64,000 nt of DNA from Mycolicibacillus koreensis (lineage in GTDB: Bacteria; Actinomycetota; Actinomycetes; Mycobacteriales; Mycobacteriaceae): contig NZ_NCXO01000003.1 in assembly GCF_002104795.1 (NCBI RefSeq), positions 1 through 64,000 on the forward strand, in the 5' to 3' direction. The notes under the pieces were generated by a model that searched no databases, was not told the DNA's origin, and saw only the letters and a program-made list of their open reading frames with translations. Shown one piece after another: positions 39,991 to 48,752 of the stretch. The translations under genes were made by a program, and so were the position numbers. Position 1 is the stretch's first letter. Every line of letters starts with the position of its first letter.

Positions 39991-41289
39991 GTGAACGACA
40001 ATCCGCTGGCGGCGGGGCGCTCGCCGCTGGTCCTGCTGGACTCGGTGCCCGAGTCGCTGCTGCGCCGGCTCAAGCAGTACTCCGGGCGCCTGGCCACCGA
40101 GGCGGTGGCGACCATGCAGGACCGATTGCCGTTCTTCGCCGACCTGGAGGCCTCCCAGCGAGCCAGCGTGGCGCTGGTCGTGCAGACCGCGGTCGTGCAG
40201 TTCGTGGAGTGGATGCACGACCCGACCAGCGGTGTCGGCTACACCGCGCAGGCGTTCGAGTTGGTGCCCCAGGAGCTGACGCGGCGGATCGCGCTGCGCG
40301 ACACCGTCGACATGGTGCGGGTGACGATGGAGTTCTTCGAAGAGGTGGTGCCGATGTTGGCGCGCTCGGAAGAACAGCTGACCGCGTTGACGGTCGGCAT
40401 CCTCAAATACAGTCGCGACCTGGCGTTCGCCGCGGCCTCGGCCTACGCCGACGCAGCCGAGGCCCGCGGAACCTGGGACTCGCGGATGGAGGCCAGCGTG
40501 GTCGACGCGGTGGTGCGCGGCGACACCGGGCCGGAACTGTTGTCGCGCGCCGCGGCACTGAACTGGGACACCACCGGCCCGGCGACGGTGGTGGTCGGCA
40601 CCCCCGCCCCCGGCCCCGACGGTCAATCGCACCCGGAGGCCAGCCAACTCGTCCGCGATGCGGCCACCCGCCACCACCGCGCCGCGCTGTCGGACATCCA
40701 CGGCACCTGGCTGGTCGCGATCGTCTCCGGCCCGCTGTCGCCGACCGAGAAATTTCTGACCACGCTGCTCGCGGCGTTCTCCGACGGGCCGGTGGTCATC
40801 GGGCCCACCACACCGATGCTCACCGCCGCCCACCACAGCGCCCGTGAGGCGATCGCCGGGATGAACGCCGTCGCCGGCTGGTCGGGTGCGCCGCGGCCGG
40901 TGCTGGCGCGCGACCTGCTGCCCGAGCGTGCCCTGATGGGCGACCCGGATGCGATCACCGCCCTGCACACCGACGTGATGCGGCCGCTGGCCGACGCGGG
41001 CCCGGCGTTGGGCGAAACCTTGGACGTCTACCTCGACTGCGGCGGCGCCATCGAGGCGTGCGCCCGGAAGTTGTTCGTTCATCCAAACACGGTTCGCTAC
41101 CGTCTCAAACGGATCACCGACTTCACCGGTCACGACCCCACCCAGCCGCGCGACGCCTACATCCTGCGGGTGGCCACCACCGTCGGCCGTCTGGCCGCCC
41201 ATCCGTCCGGCGTCGGACCGGCCCCCGCCACGGTCCGCCACAGCGTCGCGCCCCCCGTCGGACCTGCGGAGCCGCCGCTGCCGGGCTGA
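39991..41289 (+). CDS. mabR: PucR/CdaR-type transcriptional regulator of FAS-II (MabR)
   Basis: 432 residues. An N-terminal helical sensor region runs to about residue 150, a GGDEF-like degenerate middle domain follows, and a C-terminal PucR HTH is built from YLDCGGAIEACARKLFVHPNTVRYRLKRI. In M. tuberculosis the equivalent protein Rv2242 (MabR) binds the promoter upstream of fabD and controls the FAS-II operon. The identical position directly upstream of fabD, with a palindrome in the 200-nt spacer, supports the same role. It ends with a Pro-rich tail. Confidence 0.92.
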   Translation: MNDNPLAAGRSPLVLLDSVPESLLRRLKQYSGRLATEAVATMQDRLPFFADLEASQRASVALVVQTAVVQFVEWMHDPTSGVGYTAQAFELVPQELTRRIALRDTVDMVRVTMEFFEEVVPMLARSEEQLTALTVGILKYSRDLAFAAASAYADAAEARGTWDSRMEASVVDAVVRGDTGPELLSRAAALNWDTTGPATVVVGTPAPGPDGQSHPEASQLVRDAATRHHRAALSDIHGTWLVAIVSGPLSPTEKFLTTLLAAFSDGPVVIGPTTPMLTAAHHSAREAIAGMNAVAGWSGAPRPVLARDLLPERALMGDPDAITALHTDVMRPLADAGPALGETLDVYLDCGGAIEACARKLFVHPNTVRYRLKRITDFTGHDPTQPRDAYILRVATTVGRLAAHPSGVGPAPATVRHSVAPPVGPAEPPLPG

Positions 41290-41402
41290 CCGATGCCGGC
41301 CACCGCGGCTATGCGTCCGCACGGCGGCCCAAGACGGCATGCGCCGGCGACGAGCCCGATAAAAGTTGCGGACAGGTCTCGACGACATCGCATCACGTGC
41401 GG

Positions 41403-41423
41403 TTTTGTAGGTTCTCTACAAAA
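41403..41423. promoter_or_regulatory. Candidate MabR operator upstream of fabD
   Basis: TTTTGTAG and CTACAAAA form a perfect 8-bp inverted repeat with a 5-nt spacer. It also fits TTTTGT-N9-ACAAAA, which I recall as the MabR recognition pattern at the FAS-II promoter. It lies just upstream of a TAAGAT -10, where a regulator would contact polymerase, and stands out in an AT-rich stretch. Confidence 0.75.
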
Positions 41424-41426
41424 CTA

Positions 41427-41432
41427 TAAGAT
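41427..41432 (+). promoter_or_regulatory. Probable -10 element of the FAS-II operon promoter
   Basis: TAAGAT within TATAAGAT follows the MabR palindrome. It implies a leader of about 50 nt before the fabD GTG. A weak hairpin GTGTT/AACAC occupies the usual ribosome-binding position and no Shine-Dalgarno is evident. Confidence 0.5.
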
Positions 41433-41489
41433 GAGGTTTATGTTCTGTTACACCGCGCAAACCCGACTTCACAGTGTTCTCTTAAACAC

Positions 41490-42398
41490 GTGATTGCGTT
41501 GCTCGCCCCCGGGCAAGGTTCCCAGACCCCCGGGATGTTGTCGCCGTGGCTGGAGTTGCCCGGTGCCGCCGACCAGGTTGCCTCCTGGTCGGAGGCCAGC
41601 GGCCTGGATCTGGCCCGCCTGGGCACCACCGCGGAGGCCGGGGAACTCACCGATACCGCGGTCACCCAGCCGCTGGTGGTCGCCGCCACGCTGCTGGCCC
41701 ACGCCGAACTCACCCGCCGCGGCCTGCTCGCCGACACCGACCTGGTGGCCGCCGGCCACTCCGTCGGGGAGATCGCCGCCTACGCGATCGCCGGGGTGTT
41801 CTCCGCCGACGACGCGGTGAAACTGGCCGCGGTGCGCGGGGCGGAGATGGCCACGGCGTGCGCGGTCGAGCCGACCGGCATGTCGGCGGTGCTCGGCGGC
41901 GACGAGGCCGAGGTCCTCAGCCGCCTCGAACAACTCGACCTGGTTCCGGCCAATCGCAACGCCGCCGGCCAGATCGTCGCGGCCGGCGCCCGCTCGGCGT
42001 TGGAGAAGCTGGCCGAGGACCCGCCGGCCAAGGCCCGGGTGCGCGCCCTCGACGTCGCCGGCGCCTTCCACACCCGCTACATGGCGCCCGCCCAGGACGG
42101 CTACGCCGCCGCGGCCGCCGCCGTGGCGACCGCCGACCCGACCGTGATGCTGCTGTCCAACGCGGACGGCCAGCCGGTCACCACCGCCGCCGACGCGATG
42201 GACAAGTTGGTCGCCCAACTGACCCGCCCGGTGCGGTGGGATCTGTGCACCCAGACCCTGCGCCAGCGCGACGTCAGCGCACTGGTGGAGTTCCCGCCGG
42301 CCGGAACCCTGGTCGGCATCGCCAAACGGGAGCTTCGGGGAGTTCCCGCCCGCGCCGTCAAGGCGCCGTCAGACCTGGACGAGGTGGCTCAGCTCTAG
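41490..42398 (+). CDS. fabD: Malonyl-CoA:ACP transacylase
   Basis: Loads malonyl groups from CoA onto AcpM for FAS-II elongation. 302 residues, the same length as in M. tuberculosis, with N-terminal LLAPGQGSQ, the nucleophile motif AGHSVGE (Ser91), and GAFHTRYM containing the catalytic His. The C-terminal FPPAGTLVGIAKRELRGV is also typical. First gene of the FAS-II operon; start GTG. Confidence 0.97.
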   Translation: MIALLAPGQGSQTPGMLSPWLELPGAADQVASWSEASGLDLARLGTTAEAGELTDTAVTQPLVVAATLLAHAELTRRGLLADTDLVAAGHSVGEIAAYAIAGVFSADDAVKLAAVRGAEMATACAVEPTGMSAVLGGDEAEVLSRLEQLDLVPANRNAAGQIVAAGARSALEKLAEDPPAKARVRALDVAGAFHTRYMAPAQDGYAAAAAAVATADPTVMLLSNADGQPVTTAADAMDKLVAQLTRPVRWDLCTQTLRQRDVSALVEFPPAGTLVGIAKRELRGVPARAVKAPSDLDEVAQL

Positions 42399-42501
42399 GC
42401 CCAACGTCGTGCCGCGCACCGAGCCTCACTCACCAGTTACAACCACATACGCACGAACCGTTCGAAGCAACACCACCAAGAAACACGAAGGGAGCCACAT
42501 C

Positions 42502-42804
42502 GTGGCCGCCAGCCAAGAAGAAATCATCGCCGGTCTCGCCGAGATCATCGAAGAGGTGACCGGTATCGAGCCGTCCGAGGTGACCGTTGAGAAGTCCTTC
42601 GTCGACGACCTCGACATCGACTCGCTGTCGATGGTGGAGATCGCGGTGCAGACCGAGGACAAGTACGGCGTGAAGATCCCCGACGAGGACCTGGCCGGGC
42701 TGCGCACCGTCGGTGACGTCGTCGGCTACATCCAGAAGCTCGAGGCCGAGAACCCCGAAGCCGCCGCCGCGCTGCGCGAGAAGTTCGGAGCGGACAGCCA
42801 GTGA
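42502..42804 (+). CDS. acpM: Meromycolate extension acyl carrier protein
   Basis: Carries growing meromycolate chains on phosphopantetheine. The 100-residue product has the conserved [14 protein letters not shown] with the prosthetic-group Ser41 in DSL, and [23 protein letters not shown]. The C-terminal tail ([18 protein letters not shown]) is about 15 residues shorter than the 115-residue M. tuberculosis AcpM. AAGGGAG lies before the GTG at 42502, so upstream in-frame codons were not used. The stop overlaps kasA by GTGA. Confidence 0.95.
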   Translation: MAASQEEIIAGLAEIIEEVTGIEPSEVTVEKSFVDDLDIDSLSMVEIAVQTEDKYGVKIPDEDLAGLRTVGDVVGYIQKLEAENPEAAAALREKFGADSQ

Positions 42805-44051
42805 CCAAGCCGTCCACTGCCAACGGCGGTTACCCCAATGTGGTGGTAACCGCCGTTGAGGCGACCACATCGTTGGCTGCCGACATCGACGGCACCTGGA
42901 AGGCCTTGCTTGCCGGCGAGAGCGGCATCCACGTCCTCAAGGGCGAATTCACCGAGAAATGGGACCTTGCGGTCAAGATCGGCGGGCAGCTCAAAGACCC
43001 CGTCGACGACCACATGGGCCGGTTGGACATCCGACGGATGTCGTATGTCCAGCGGATGTCCAAGCTGATCAGCGGGCGGCTGTGGGAGAAGGCCGGCAGC
43101 CCCGAGGTCGACAAGGACCGGCTCGCGGTCGTCATCGGCACCGGTCTCGGCGGCGGCGAGAAGATCGTCGAGACCTACGACCTGATGAACGAGGGCGGCC
43201 CGCGCAAGGTGTCGCCGCTGGCCGTGCAGATGATCATGCCCAACGGCGCCGCGGCGGTCGCCGGGCTGCAACTCGGCGCCCGCGCCGGGGTCATCACACC
43301 GGTGTCGGCCTGTTCCTCGGGTTCCGAGGCGATCGCCCACGCGTGGCGCCAGATCGTCATGGGTGACGCGGACATGGTGGTCTGCGGTGGCGTCGAAGGC
43401 GGCATCGAGGCATTGCCGATCGCGGCGTTCTCGATGATGCGCGCGATGTCGACGCGCAACGACGAGCCCGAGAAGGCTTCGCGGCCGTTCGACAAGGACC
43501 GCGACGGCTTCGTGTTCGGCGAGGCCGGCGCGATGATGATCATCGAGACCGAGGAGCACGCCAAGGCCCGCGGCGCCAAGCCGCTGGCTCGGTTGATGGG
43601 TGCCGGAATCACCTCCGACGCCTTCCACATGGTGGCGCCCGGACCCGACGGAAAACGGGCCGGCTACGCCATGACGCGGGCGTTGGAGTTGGCGGGCTTG
43701 TCCCCGTCGGACATCGACCACATCAACGCGCACGGCACCGCCACGCCGATCGGGGACACCGCTGAGGCGAACGCGATCCGGGAAGCGGGCTGTGAGCAAG
43801 CCGCGGTCTACGCACCGAAGTCGGCCCTCGGCCACTCCATCGGTGCGGTGGGCGCATTGGAGTCCGTGCTGACGGTGCTCTCGTTGCACGACGGGGTCAT
43901 CCCGCCGACGCTCAACTACGAGACACCCGACCCCGAGATCGACCTCGACGTCGTCGCGGGCGAGCCTCGGCACGGTGAATTCCAGTACGCGATTAACAAC
44001 TCGTTCGGATTCGGTGGGCACAACGTGGCGCTCGCCTTCGGACGGTACTAA
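42801..44051 (+). CDS. kasA: Beta-ketoacyl-ACP synthase KasA
   Basis: Condenses malonyl-AcpM with acyl-AcpM in early meromycolate elongation and is the target of thiolactomycin. 416 residues, identical in length to M. tuberculosis KasA. The nucleophile Cys171 lies in [15 protein letters not shown]. The two catalytic His are in [15 protein letters not shown] and [15 protein letters not shown], and the C-terminal [10 protein letters not shown] forms the gating loop. The start overlaps the acpM stop (GTGA, 42801-42804), giving coupled translation. Confidence 0.97.
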   Translation: MTKPSTANGGYPNVVVTAVEATTSLAADIDGTWKALLAGESGIHVLKGEFTEKWDLAVKIGGQLKDPVDDHMGRLDIRRMSYVQRMSKLISGRLWEKAGSPEVDKDRLAVVIGTGLGGGEKIVETYDLMNEGGPRKVSPLAVQMIMPNGAAAVAGLQLGARAGVITPVSACSSGSEAIAHAWRQIVMGDADMVVCGGVEGGIEALPIAAFSMMRAMSTRNDEPEKASRPFDKDRDGFVFGEAGAMMIIETEEHAKARGAKPLARLMGAGITSDAFHMVAPGPDGKRAGYAMTRALELAGLSPSDIDHINAHGTATPIGDTAEANAIREAGCEQAAVYAPKSALGHSIGAVGALESVLTVLSLHDGVIPPTLNYETPDPEIDLDVVAGEPRHGEFQYAINNSFGFGGHNVALAFGRY

Positions 44052-44077
44052 TCACCGGAAGGACCTCCAGGACTGTC

Positions 44078-45340
44078 ATGACATCGTTGACCACCGGGAA
44101 TGGTTTTCCCGACGTCGTTGTGACCGGTATCGCCATGACCACGGCATTGGCGACCGACGCCGAATCCACCTGGCAGGCACTGCTGGATGGAAAAAGCGGA
44201 ATCCGAAAACTCGATGACGCCTTCGTCGACCAGTTCGACCTGCCGGTCCGTATCGGCGGGCACCTGGTCGAGCCGGAGTCGTCCTTCGATGAGGGGTTGA
44301 CCCGCACCGAGTTGCGTCGGCTGTCGTATCTGCAGAAGCTGTCGCTGGTGGTGAGCCGGCGGGCGTGGGACAACGCCGGGGCACCGGAGGTAGACACCCG
44401 GCGGTTGATGGTGTCGATCGGGACCGGGATGGGCTCGACCGAGGAGTTGGTCTTCGCCTACGACGACATGCGGGAACGTGGCCTGCGCGCGGTCTCCCCG
44501 TTGACGGTGCAGAAGTACATGCCCAACGGGGCGGCCGCGACCGTCGGGCTGGACCGGGAGGCCAAAGGTGGGGTGATCACTCCGGTCTCGGCGTGCGCGT
44601 CGGGATCGGAGGGCATCGCCCACGCCTGGCAGCAGATCGTTCTCGGCGAGGCCGACATCGCGATCTGCGGCGGGGTGGAGACCAAGATCGAGGCGGTGCC
44701 GATCGCCGGCTTCGCCCAGATGCGGATCGTGTTGTCGACCAACAACGATGACCCCGCCGGCGCCTGCCGTCCGTTCGACAAGGACCGCGACGGGTTCGTG
44801 TTCGGCGAGGCCGGCGCGATCCTGGTCATCGAGACCGAGGAGCACGCCAAGGCCCGCGGCGCCAAACCGTTGGCCCGCATCATGGGCGCCTCGATCACCT
44901 CCGACGGCTATCACATCGTCGCCCCGGACCCCAACGGGGAACGGGCCGGTTACGCGATGACCCGGGCGATCCAGCTGGCCGGGCTCACCCCCGAGGACAT
45001 CGACCACGTCAATGCCCACGCGACCGGCACCCAGGTCGGCGACGTCGCCGAGGGCAAGGCCATCAACAACGCGATGGGCACACACCGGCCGGCGGTGTAC
45101 GCCCCCAAGTCCGCGTTGGGCCACTCGGTGGGTGCGGTCGGCGCCGTGGAGTCGATCCTGACGGCCCTGGCGCTGCGGGACGGGGTCATTCCCCCGACGC
45201 TGAACCTGGTCAACCTCGATCCGGAGATCGATCTTGACGTGGTGGCCGACAAACCGCGTCAGGGGGACTTCCACTACGCGGTCAACAACTCGTTCGGGTT
45301 CGGCGGGCACAACGTCGCAACCGTGTTCGGCAAATACTGA
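44078..45340 (+). CDS. kasB: Beta-ketoacyl-ACP synthase KasB
   Basis: Elongates meromycolates to full length; loss in M. tuberculosis shortens mycolates and abolishes acid-fastness. 420 residues, strongly similar to the adjacent KasA, with Cys173 in [30 protein letters not shown] and [15 protein letters not shown] carrying the two His, and [10 protein letters not shown]. The tandem kasA-kasB pair reflects an old duplication. GGAAGGACC is upstream of the ATG, 26 nt after kasA. Confidence 0.96.
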   Translation: MTSLTTGNGFPDVVVTGIAMTTALATDAESTWQALLDGKSGIRKLDDAFVDQFDLPVRIGGHLVEPESSFDEGLTRTELRRLSYLQKLSLVVSRRAWDNAGAPEVDTRRLMVSIGTGMGSTEELVFAYDDMRERGLRAVSPLTVQKYMPNGAAATVGLDREAKGGVITPVSACASGSEGIAHAWQQIVLGEADIAICGGVETKIEAVPIAGFAQMRIVLSTNNDDPAGACRPFDKDRDGFVFGEAGAILVIETEEHAKARGAKPLARIMGASITSDGYHIVAPDPNGERAGYAMTRAIQLAGLTPEDIDHVNAHATGTQVGDVAEGKAINNAMGTHRPAVYAPKSALGHSVGAVGAVESILTALALRDGVIPPTLNLVNLDPEIDLDVVADKPRQGDFHYAVNNSFGFGGHNVATVFGKY

Positions 45341-45388
45341 GCGGACACCGCCCGGCGGGCCCGCAGAGCTAGCACACAGGAGACGGAG

Positions 45389-46810
45389 ATGACGATCACC
45401 GCACCGGAGACAGTCAACGAGGCGCTCGACCCGCGGGATCCGCTGCTGCGGCTCTCCACCTTCTTCGATGACGACAGCGTCGAGTTGCTGCACGAACGGG
45501 ACCGCTCCGGAGTGCTGGCCGCCGCCGGCACCGTCAACGGGGTGCGCACGATCGCGTTCTGCACCGACGGCACGGTCATGGGCGGGGCCATGGGCATCGA
45601 GGGCTGCAGCCACATCGTCAACGCCTACGACACCGCGATCGAGGAGCAGAGCCCGATCGTGGGAATCTGGCACTCCGGCGGCGCGCGACTGGCCGAGGGC
45701 GTCAAGGCGCTGCACGCGGTCGGGCTGGTGTTCGAGGCGATGATCCGCGCCTCCGGCTACATCCCGCAGATCTCGGTGGTGGTCGGCTTCGCGGCCGGCG
45801 GCGCCGCCTACGGGCCGGCGCTGACCGACGTGATCGTGATGGCCCCCGACTCCCGGGTCTTCGTCACCGGCCCCGACGTGGTGCGCAGCGTCACCGGTGA
45901 GGATGTCGACATGGTGTCGCTGGGCGGACCCGACACCCACCACAAGAAGTCCGGGGTCTGCCACATCGTCGCCGACGACGAGGTCGACGCCTACGAGCGG
46001 GGCCGGCGGCTGGTCGGTCTCTTCAGCCAGCAGGGCCACTTCGACCGGACCAAGGCTGAGGCCGAAGAGGTCGACCTGCAGGCGTTGATGCCGGAGTCGC
46101 CGCGGCGGGCCTACGAGGTGCGCCCGATCATCGGCGCTCTGCTCGACGAGGACACGCCGTTCGAAGAGTTCCAGGCCAAATGGGCCCCGTCGATGGTGGT
46201 CGGCCTGGGCCGGCTGTCGGGCCGCACGGTCGGGGTGATGGCCAACAACCCGCTGCGCCTGGGCGGCTGCCTGAACTCCGAGAGCGCCGAGAAGGCCGCC
46301 CGCTTCGTGCGACTCTGTGACGCGTTCGGCATCCCGTTGGTGGTGGTCGTCGACGTACCGGGGTATCTGCCCGGGGTGGACCAGGAATGGGGCGGGGTGG
46401 TGCGCCGCGGCGCCAAGCTGCTGCACGCGTTCGGCGAGGCCACCGTGCCGCGCGTCACGCTGGTGACCCGCAAGATCTACGGCGGGGCCTACATCGCGAT
46501 GAACTCGCGCTCGTTGGGGGCGACCAAGGTGTTCGCCTGGCCGGACGCCGAGGTCGCGGTGATGGGCGCCAAGGCCGCCGTCGGCATCCTGCACAAGCGC
46601 AAGCTGGCCGCCGCGCCGGAGCACGAGCGCGAGGCCCTGCACGATGAGCTCGCCGCCGAACACGAACGCATCGCCGGCGGCGTCGATGCCGCCATCGAGA
46701 TCGGTGTGGTCGACGAGAAGATCGACCCGGCCCACACCCGCAGCAAGATCACCGAGGCACTCGCCGAGGCGCCCGCCCGCCGCGGTCGGCACAAGAACAT
46801 CCCGCTGTAA
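45389..46810 (+). CDS. accD6: Acetyl-/propionyl-CoA carboxylase carboxyltransferase subunit AccD6
   Basis: Beta-subunit that pairs with a biotinylated AccA to form malonyl-CoA for FAS-I and FAS-II. 473 residues with two crotonase-fold halves. VGIWHSGGARLAEGV and GFAAGGAAYGPALTD form the N-half oxyanion region, while PGYLPGVDQEWGGVVRRGAKLL and TRKIYGGAYIAMNSRSLGA form the C-half biotin/CoA sites. AGGAG precedes the ATG. Last gene of the FAS-II operon; a palindromic element follows 44 nt downstream. Confidence 0.95.
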   Translation: MTITAPETVNEALDPRDPLLRLSTFFDDDSVELLHERDRSGVLAAAGTVNGVRTIAFCTDGTVMGGAMGIEGCSHIVNAYDTAIEEQSPIVGIWHSGGARLAEGVKALHAVGLVFEAMIRASGYIPQISVVVGFAAGGAAYGPALTDVIVMAPDSRVFVTGPDVVRSVTGEDVDMVSLGGPDTHHKKSGVCHIVADDEVDAYERGRRLVGLFSQQGHFDRTKAEAEEVDLQALMPESPRRAYEVRPIIGALLDEDTPFEEFQAKWAPSMVVGLGRLSGRTVGVMANNPLRLGGCLNSESAEKAARFVRLCDAFGIPLVVVVDVPGYLPGVDQEWGGVVRRGAKLLHAFGEATVPRVTLVTRKIYGGAYIAMNSRSLGATKVFAWPDAEVAVMGAKAAVGILHKRKLAAAPEHEREALHDELAAEHERIAGGVDAAIEIGVVDEKIDPAHTRSKITEALAEAPARRGRHKNIPL

Positions 46811-46854
46811 CCGGCGAACGGCCGGGGCCGACCGGCCCGCGAGTGCGGTTGCTG

Positions 46855-46928
46855 CTGAGATCGACGCCCCAGCGGACACACGCCCCCGAATTTTGGGGGT
46901 GTATGTCCACTGGAGTATCGATCTCAGT
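46855..46928. repeat. Interspersed palindromic element, copy 2
   Basis: A 74-nt near-palindrome with 33-nt arms, 27 of 33 positions pairing. The arms begin CTGAGATCGA and meet at CCCCC-GAATTTT-GGGGG. All six mismatches are transitions, so most can form G-U pairs in one of the two possible RNAs. Outer and inner blocks (ATCGATCTCAG, CCAGCGGACA, GTGTATGTCC) are shared with the copy at 8566-8638. It lies between convergent accD6 and the SDR gene. Confidence 0.8.
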
Positions 46929-46981
46929 CATGACCACCAGTATCGAGCGACTCCGGGGGCCCCGGTAGGTCGGCTACCGGT

Positions 46982-47731
46982 CTACCGGGTGGTGTAACCG
47001 CCGTTGGCGAAGACGGTCTGCCCGGTGATCCAATGGCCCTCGGCGAGCAGGAACACCACCAGCGGGGCGATGTCAGTGATCTCGGTGAGCCGGTTGCCCA
47101 TTGCCTGCGACTTGTGGAACTCAACGCGCTCGGGGGTCTCCTGCGGGTAAAAGAACGGGGTGTCCATCGGCCCGGGCGCCACGGCGTTGACATTGATGCC
47201 GCGCTCGGCGAATTCCTTCGCGGCGGCCCGGGTGAAGTGTTCCACCGGGCTCTTCGATCCGGCGTAGGTGGAGTACCCGTCGGTGAACGCGCCGAGCAGC
47301 GCCGTCACGATCGTCACCGCCGAGCCGTGGTCGTTGAGCCGTTTGCCGGCCTCCTGCAGGAAGAAGTACGCGGCTTTGGCGTTGATGTCGAACATCGAGT
47401 CGTATTCGGCCTCACTGGTCTCCACGATCGGTTTGCGCAGCACCTTGCCGACCGTGTTGATCGCGAAATCCACTCCGCCGAATGCCTCGGTCGCCGCGTC
47501 GAACAGCTCGGTCACCGCGGCCGGCCGGGTCAGGTCCCCCGCCACCGCGATCGCCTCGACCCCACTGTCGCGGGCGCGCTGCACGGTGGCCTCGGCGGCG
47601 GCTTCGCTGGCCGGGCTGTGATAGTGCACGGCGACGTTCACGCCACGGTCGGCGAGCGTGGTGCTGATCAGTCCACCGAGGTTCTTCGCCCCGGCCGCCA
47701 CGATCGCGGACTTGCCGCCAAGGTCAGCCAT
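46982..47731 (-). CDS. Short-chain dehydrogenase/reductase
   Basis: 249 residues, classical SDR. The nucleotide-binding turn is IVAAGAKNLGGLISTTLA (a G-x-x-x-x-G variant of TGxxxGIG). NTVGKVLRKPI replaces the NNAG region. The catalytic Tyr/Lys are in YSTYAGSKSPVEHF, and NVNAVAPGPMDTPFF and FANGGYTT end the fold. AGGA and GGAG precede the ATG. It is divergent from a LysR gene over 112 nt, so it is the likely target of that regulator. Substrate unknown. Confidence 0.92.
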   Translation of the reverse strand: MADLGGKSAIVAAGAKNLGGLISTTLADRGVNVAVHYHSPASEAAAEATVQRARDSGVEAIAVAGDLTRPAAVTELFDAATEAFGGVDFAINTVGKVLRKPIVETSEAEYDSMFDINAKAAYFFLQEAGKRLNDHGSAVTIVTALLGAFTDGYSTYAGSKSPVEHFTRAAAKEFAERGINVNAVAPGPMDTPFFYPQETPERVEFHKSQAMGNRLTEITDIAPLVVFLLAEGHWITGQTVFANGGYTTR

Positions 47732-47800
47732 TCTCCGGTTCCTTTCGTTGGGTGTGCTCTCGACGCTAGAACCCCCCTCCACAAATGAAAAACAGTGATT

Positions 47801-47813
47801 TTCGACTATTCGA
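47801..47813. promoter_or_regulatory. Candidate LysR-type operator (T-N11-A)
   Basis: TTCGACTATTCGA is a near-palindromic T-N11-A motif with TCGA half-sites, flanked by TGATT...AATCA. It is in the intergenic region of the divergent SDR and lysR genes, the usual location of an LTTR box. Confidence 0.5.
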
Positions 47814-47830
47814 CAACAATCAGTTGTGGA

Positions 47831-47836
47831 TAGGGT
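47831..47836 (+). promoter_or_regulatory. -10 element for the LysR gene
   Basis: TAGGGT lies 7 nt before the GTG at 47844 and decides that start over in-frame GTGs at 47826 and 47835. Confidence 0.5.
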
Positions 47837-47843
47837 GAGTGCT

Positions 47844-48752
47844 GTGTCCCACCAGAGCGCCCCGCCGCGCCGGCCCGACCTGGACCTGCGGCGCCTGACG
47901 CAGTTCGTCGCGGTCGTCGATGCGGGCGGATTCACGCGGGCGGCCGCGCTTTTGCACCTGAGCCAGCAGGCCCTCTCCAGCGCGGTGCGCCAACTCGAGA
48001 AGGACATCGGCGCGGAGTTGCTGGTGCGCGCCGGCCGGCAGATCAGCCTCACCCCGGCGGGCCGGACCCTGCTCGATGAGGGACGCGCGCTGCTGGCCGC
48101 GGCCGACACGCTCGCCCAGCACGCTCGCGCCGCCGCGCGCCTCGAACGCGACGAGTTCGTGGTCGCCCACACCCCGGCGATCGACAACCGTGACGTCTAC
48201 CGACTGCTGGAGGCCACGATCGCGCACTTCCCCACCACCTCGTTCACCGTGCGCCAGGTGTTCCCCGCCGACTTGGTCGCCGGGGTGCACGACGGCACAG
48301 TGCATCTGGGGTTGCGTCGCGGCGTGGTGCCCCAGGAGCGGTTGGCGGCGACCGTGGCGCGCTACGACCCCCTGCGCGTCGCAGTGGCCGCAACCCACCC
48401 ACTGGCCGGGCGCCGCAGCATCGGGGTCATCGAACTCGCCGCCCACCCGATCGTGCTGTGGTCGCCGCCCGGAGCCTCCTACTACAGCGACTTCCTCGTC
48501 AACGTGTGTCGACGTGCCGGGTTCGAACCCCGCTACCGGGTGAGCCGGGTGCAGGGTTGCCCCCCGGAAGCGGCGGCCCTCACCGACGACGGGGTCGTGT
48601 TCGTCACCGCCGCAGCGGGACCGGCGCTCGGCGGCACCGTGCACGTCATCGACCTCGACACTCCCACCCTGGTGCCGATGCAGGCGTTGTGGCAGCCGCA
48701 CACCGTCTCGCTGGTGCGCGAGGCGATCCTACGCACCGACGACGTCAGCTGA
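47844..48752 (+). CDS. LysR family transcriptional regulator
   Basis: 302 residues. The N-terminal winged helix reads RRLTQFVAVVDAGGFTRAAALLHLSQQALSSAVRQLEKDIGAELLVRAGRQISLTPAG, a canonical LTTR domain. A periplasmic-binding-protein-like effector domain follows from about residue 90. It probably controls the divergent SDR gene. The last 8 bases overlap the convergent glpD gene. Confidence 0.93.
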   Translation: MSHQSAPPRRPDLDLRRLTQFVAVVDAGGFTRAAALLHLSQQALSSAVRQLEKDIGAELLVRAGRQISLTPAGRTLLDEGRALLAAADTLAQHARAAARLERDEFVVAHTPAIDNRDVYRLLEATIAHFPTTSFTVRQVFPADLVAGVHDGTVHLGLRRGVVPQERLAATVARYDPLRVAVAATHPLAGRRSIGVIELAAHPIVLWSPPGASYYSDFLVNVCRRAGFEPRYRVSRVQGCPPEAAALTDDGVVFVTAAAGPALGGTVHVIDLDTPTLVPMQALWQPHTVSLVREAILRTDDVS

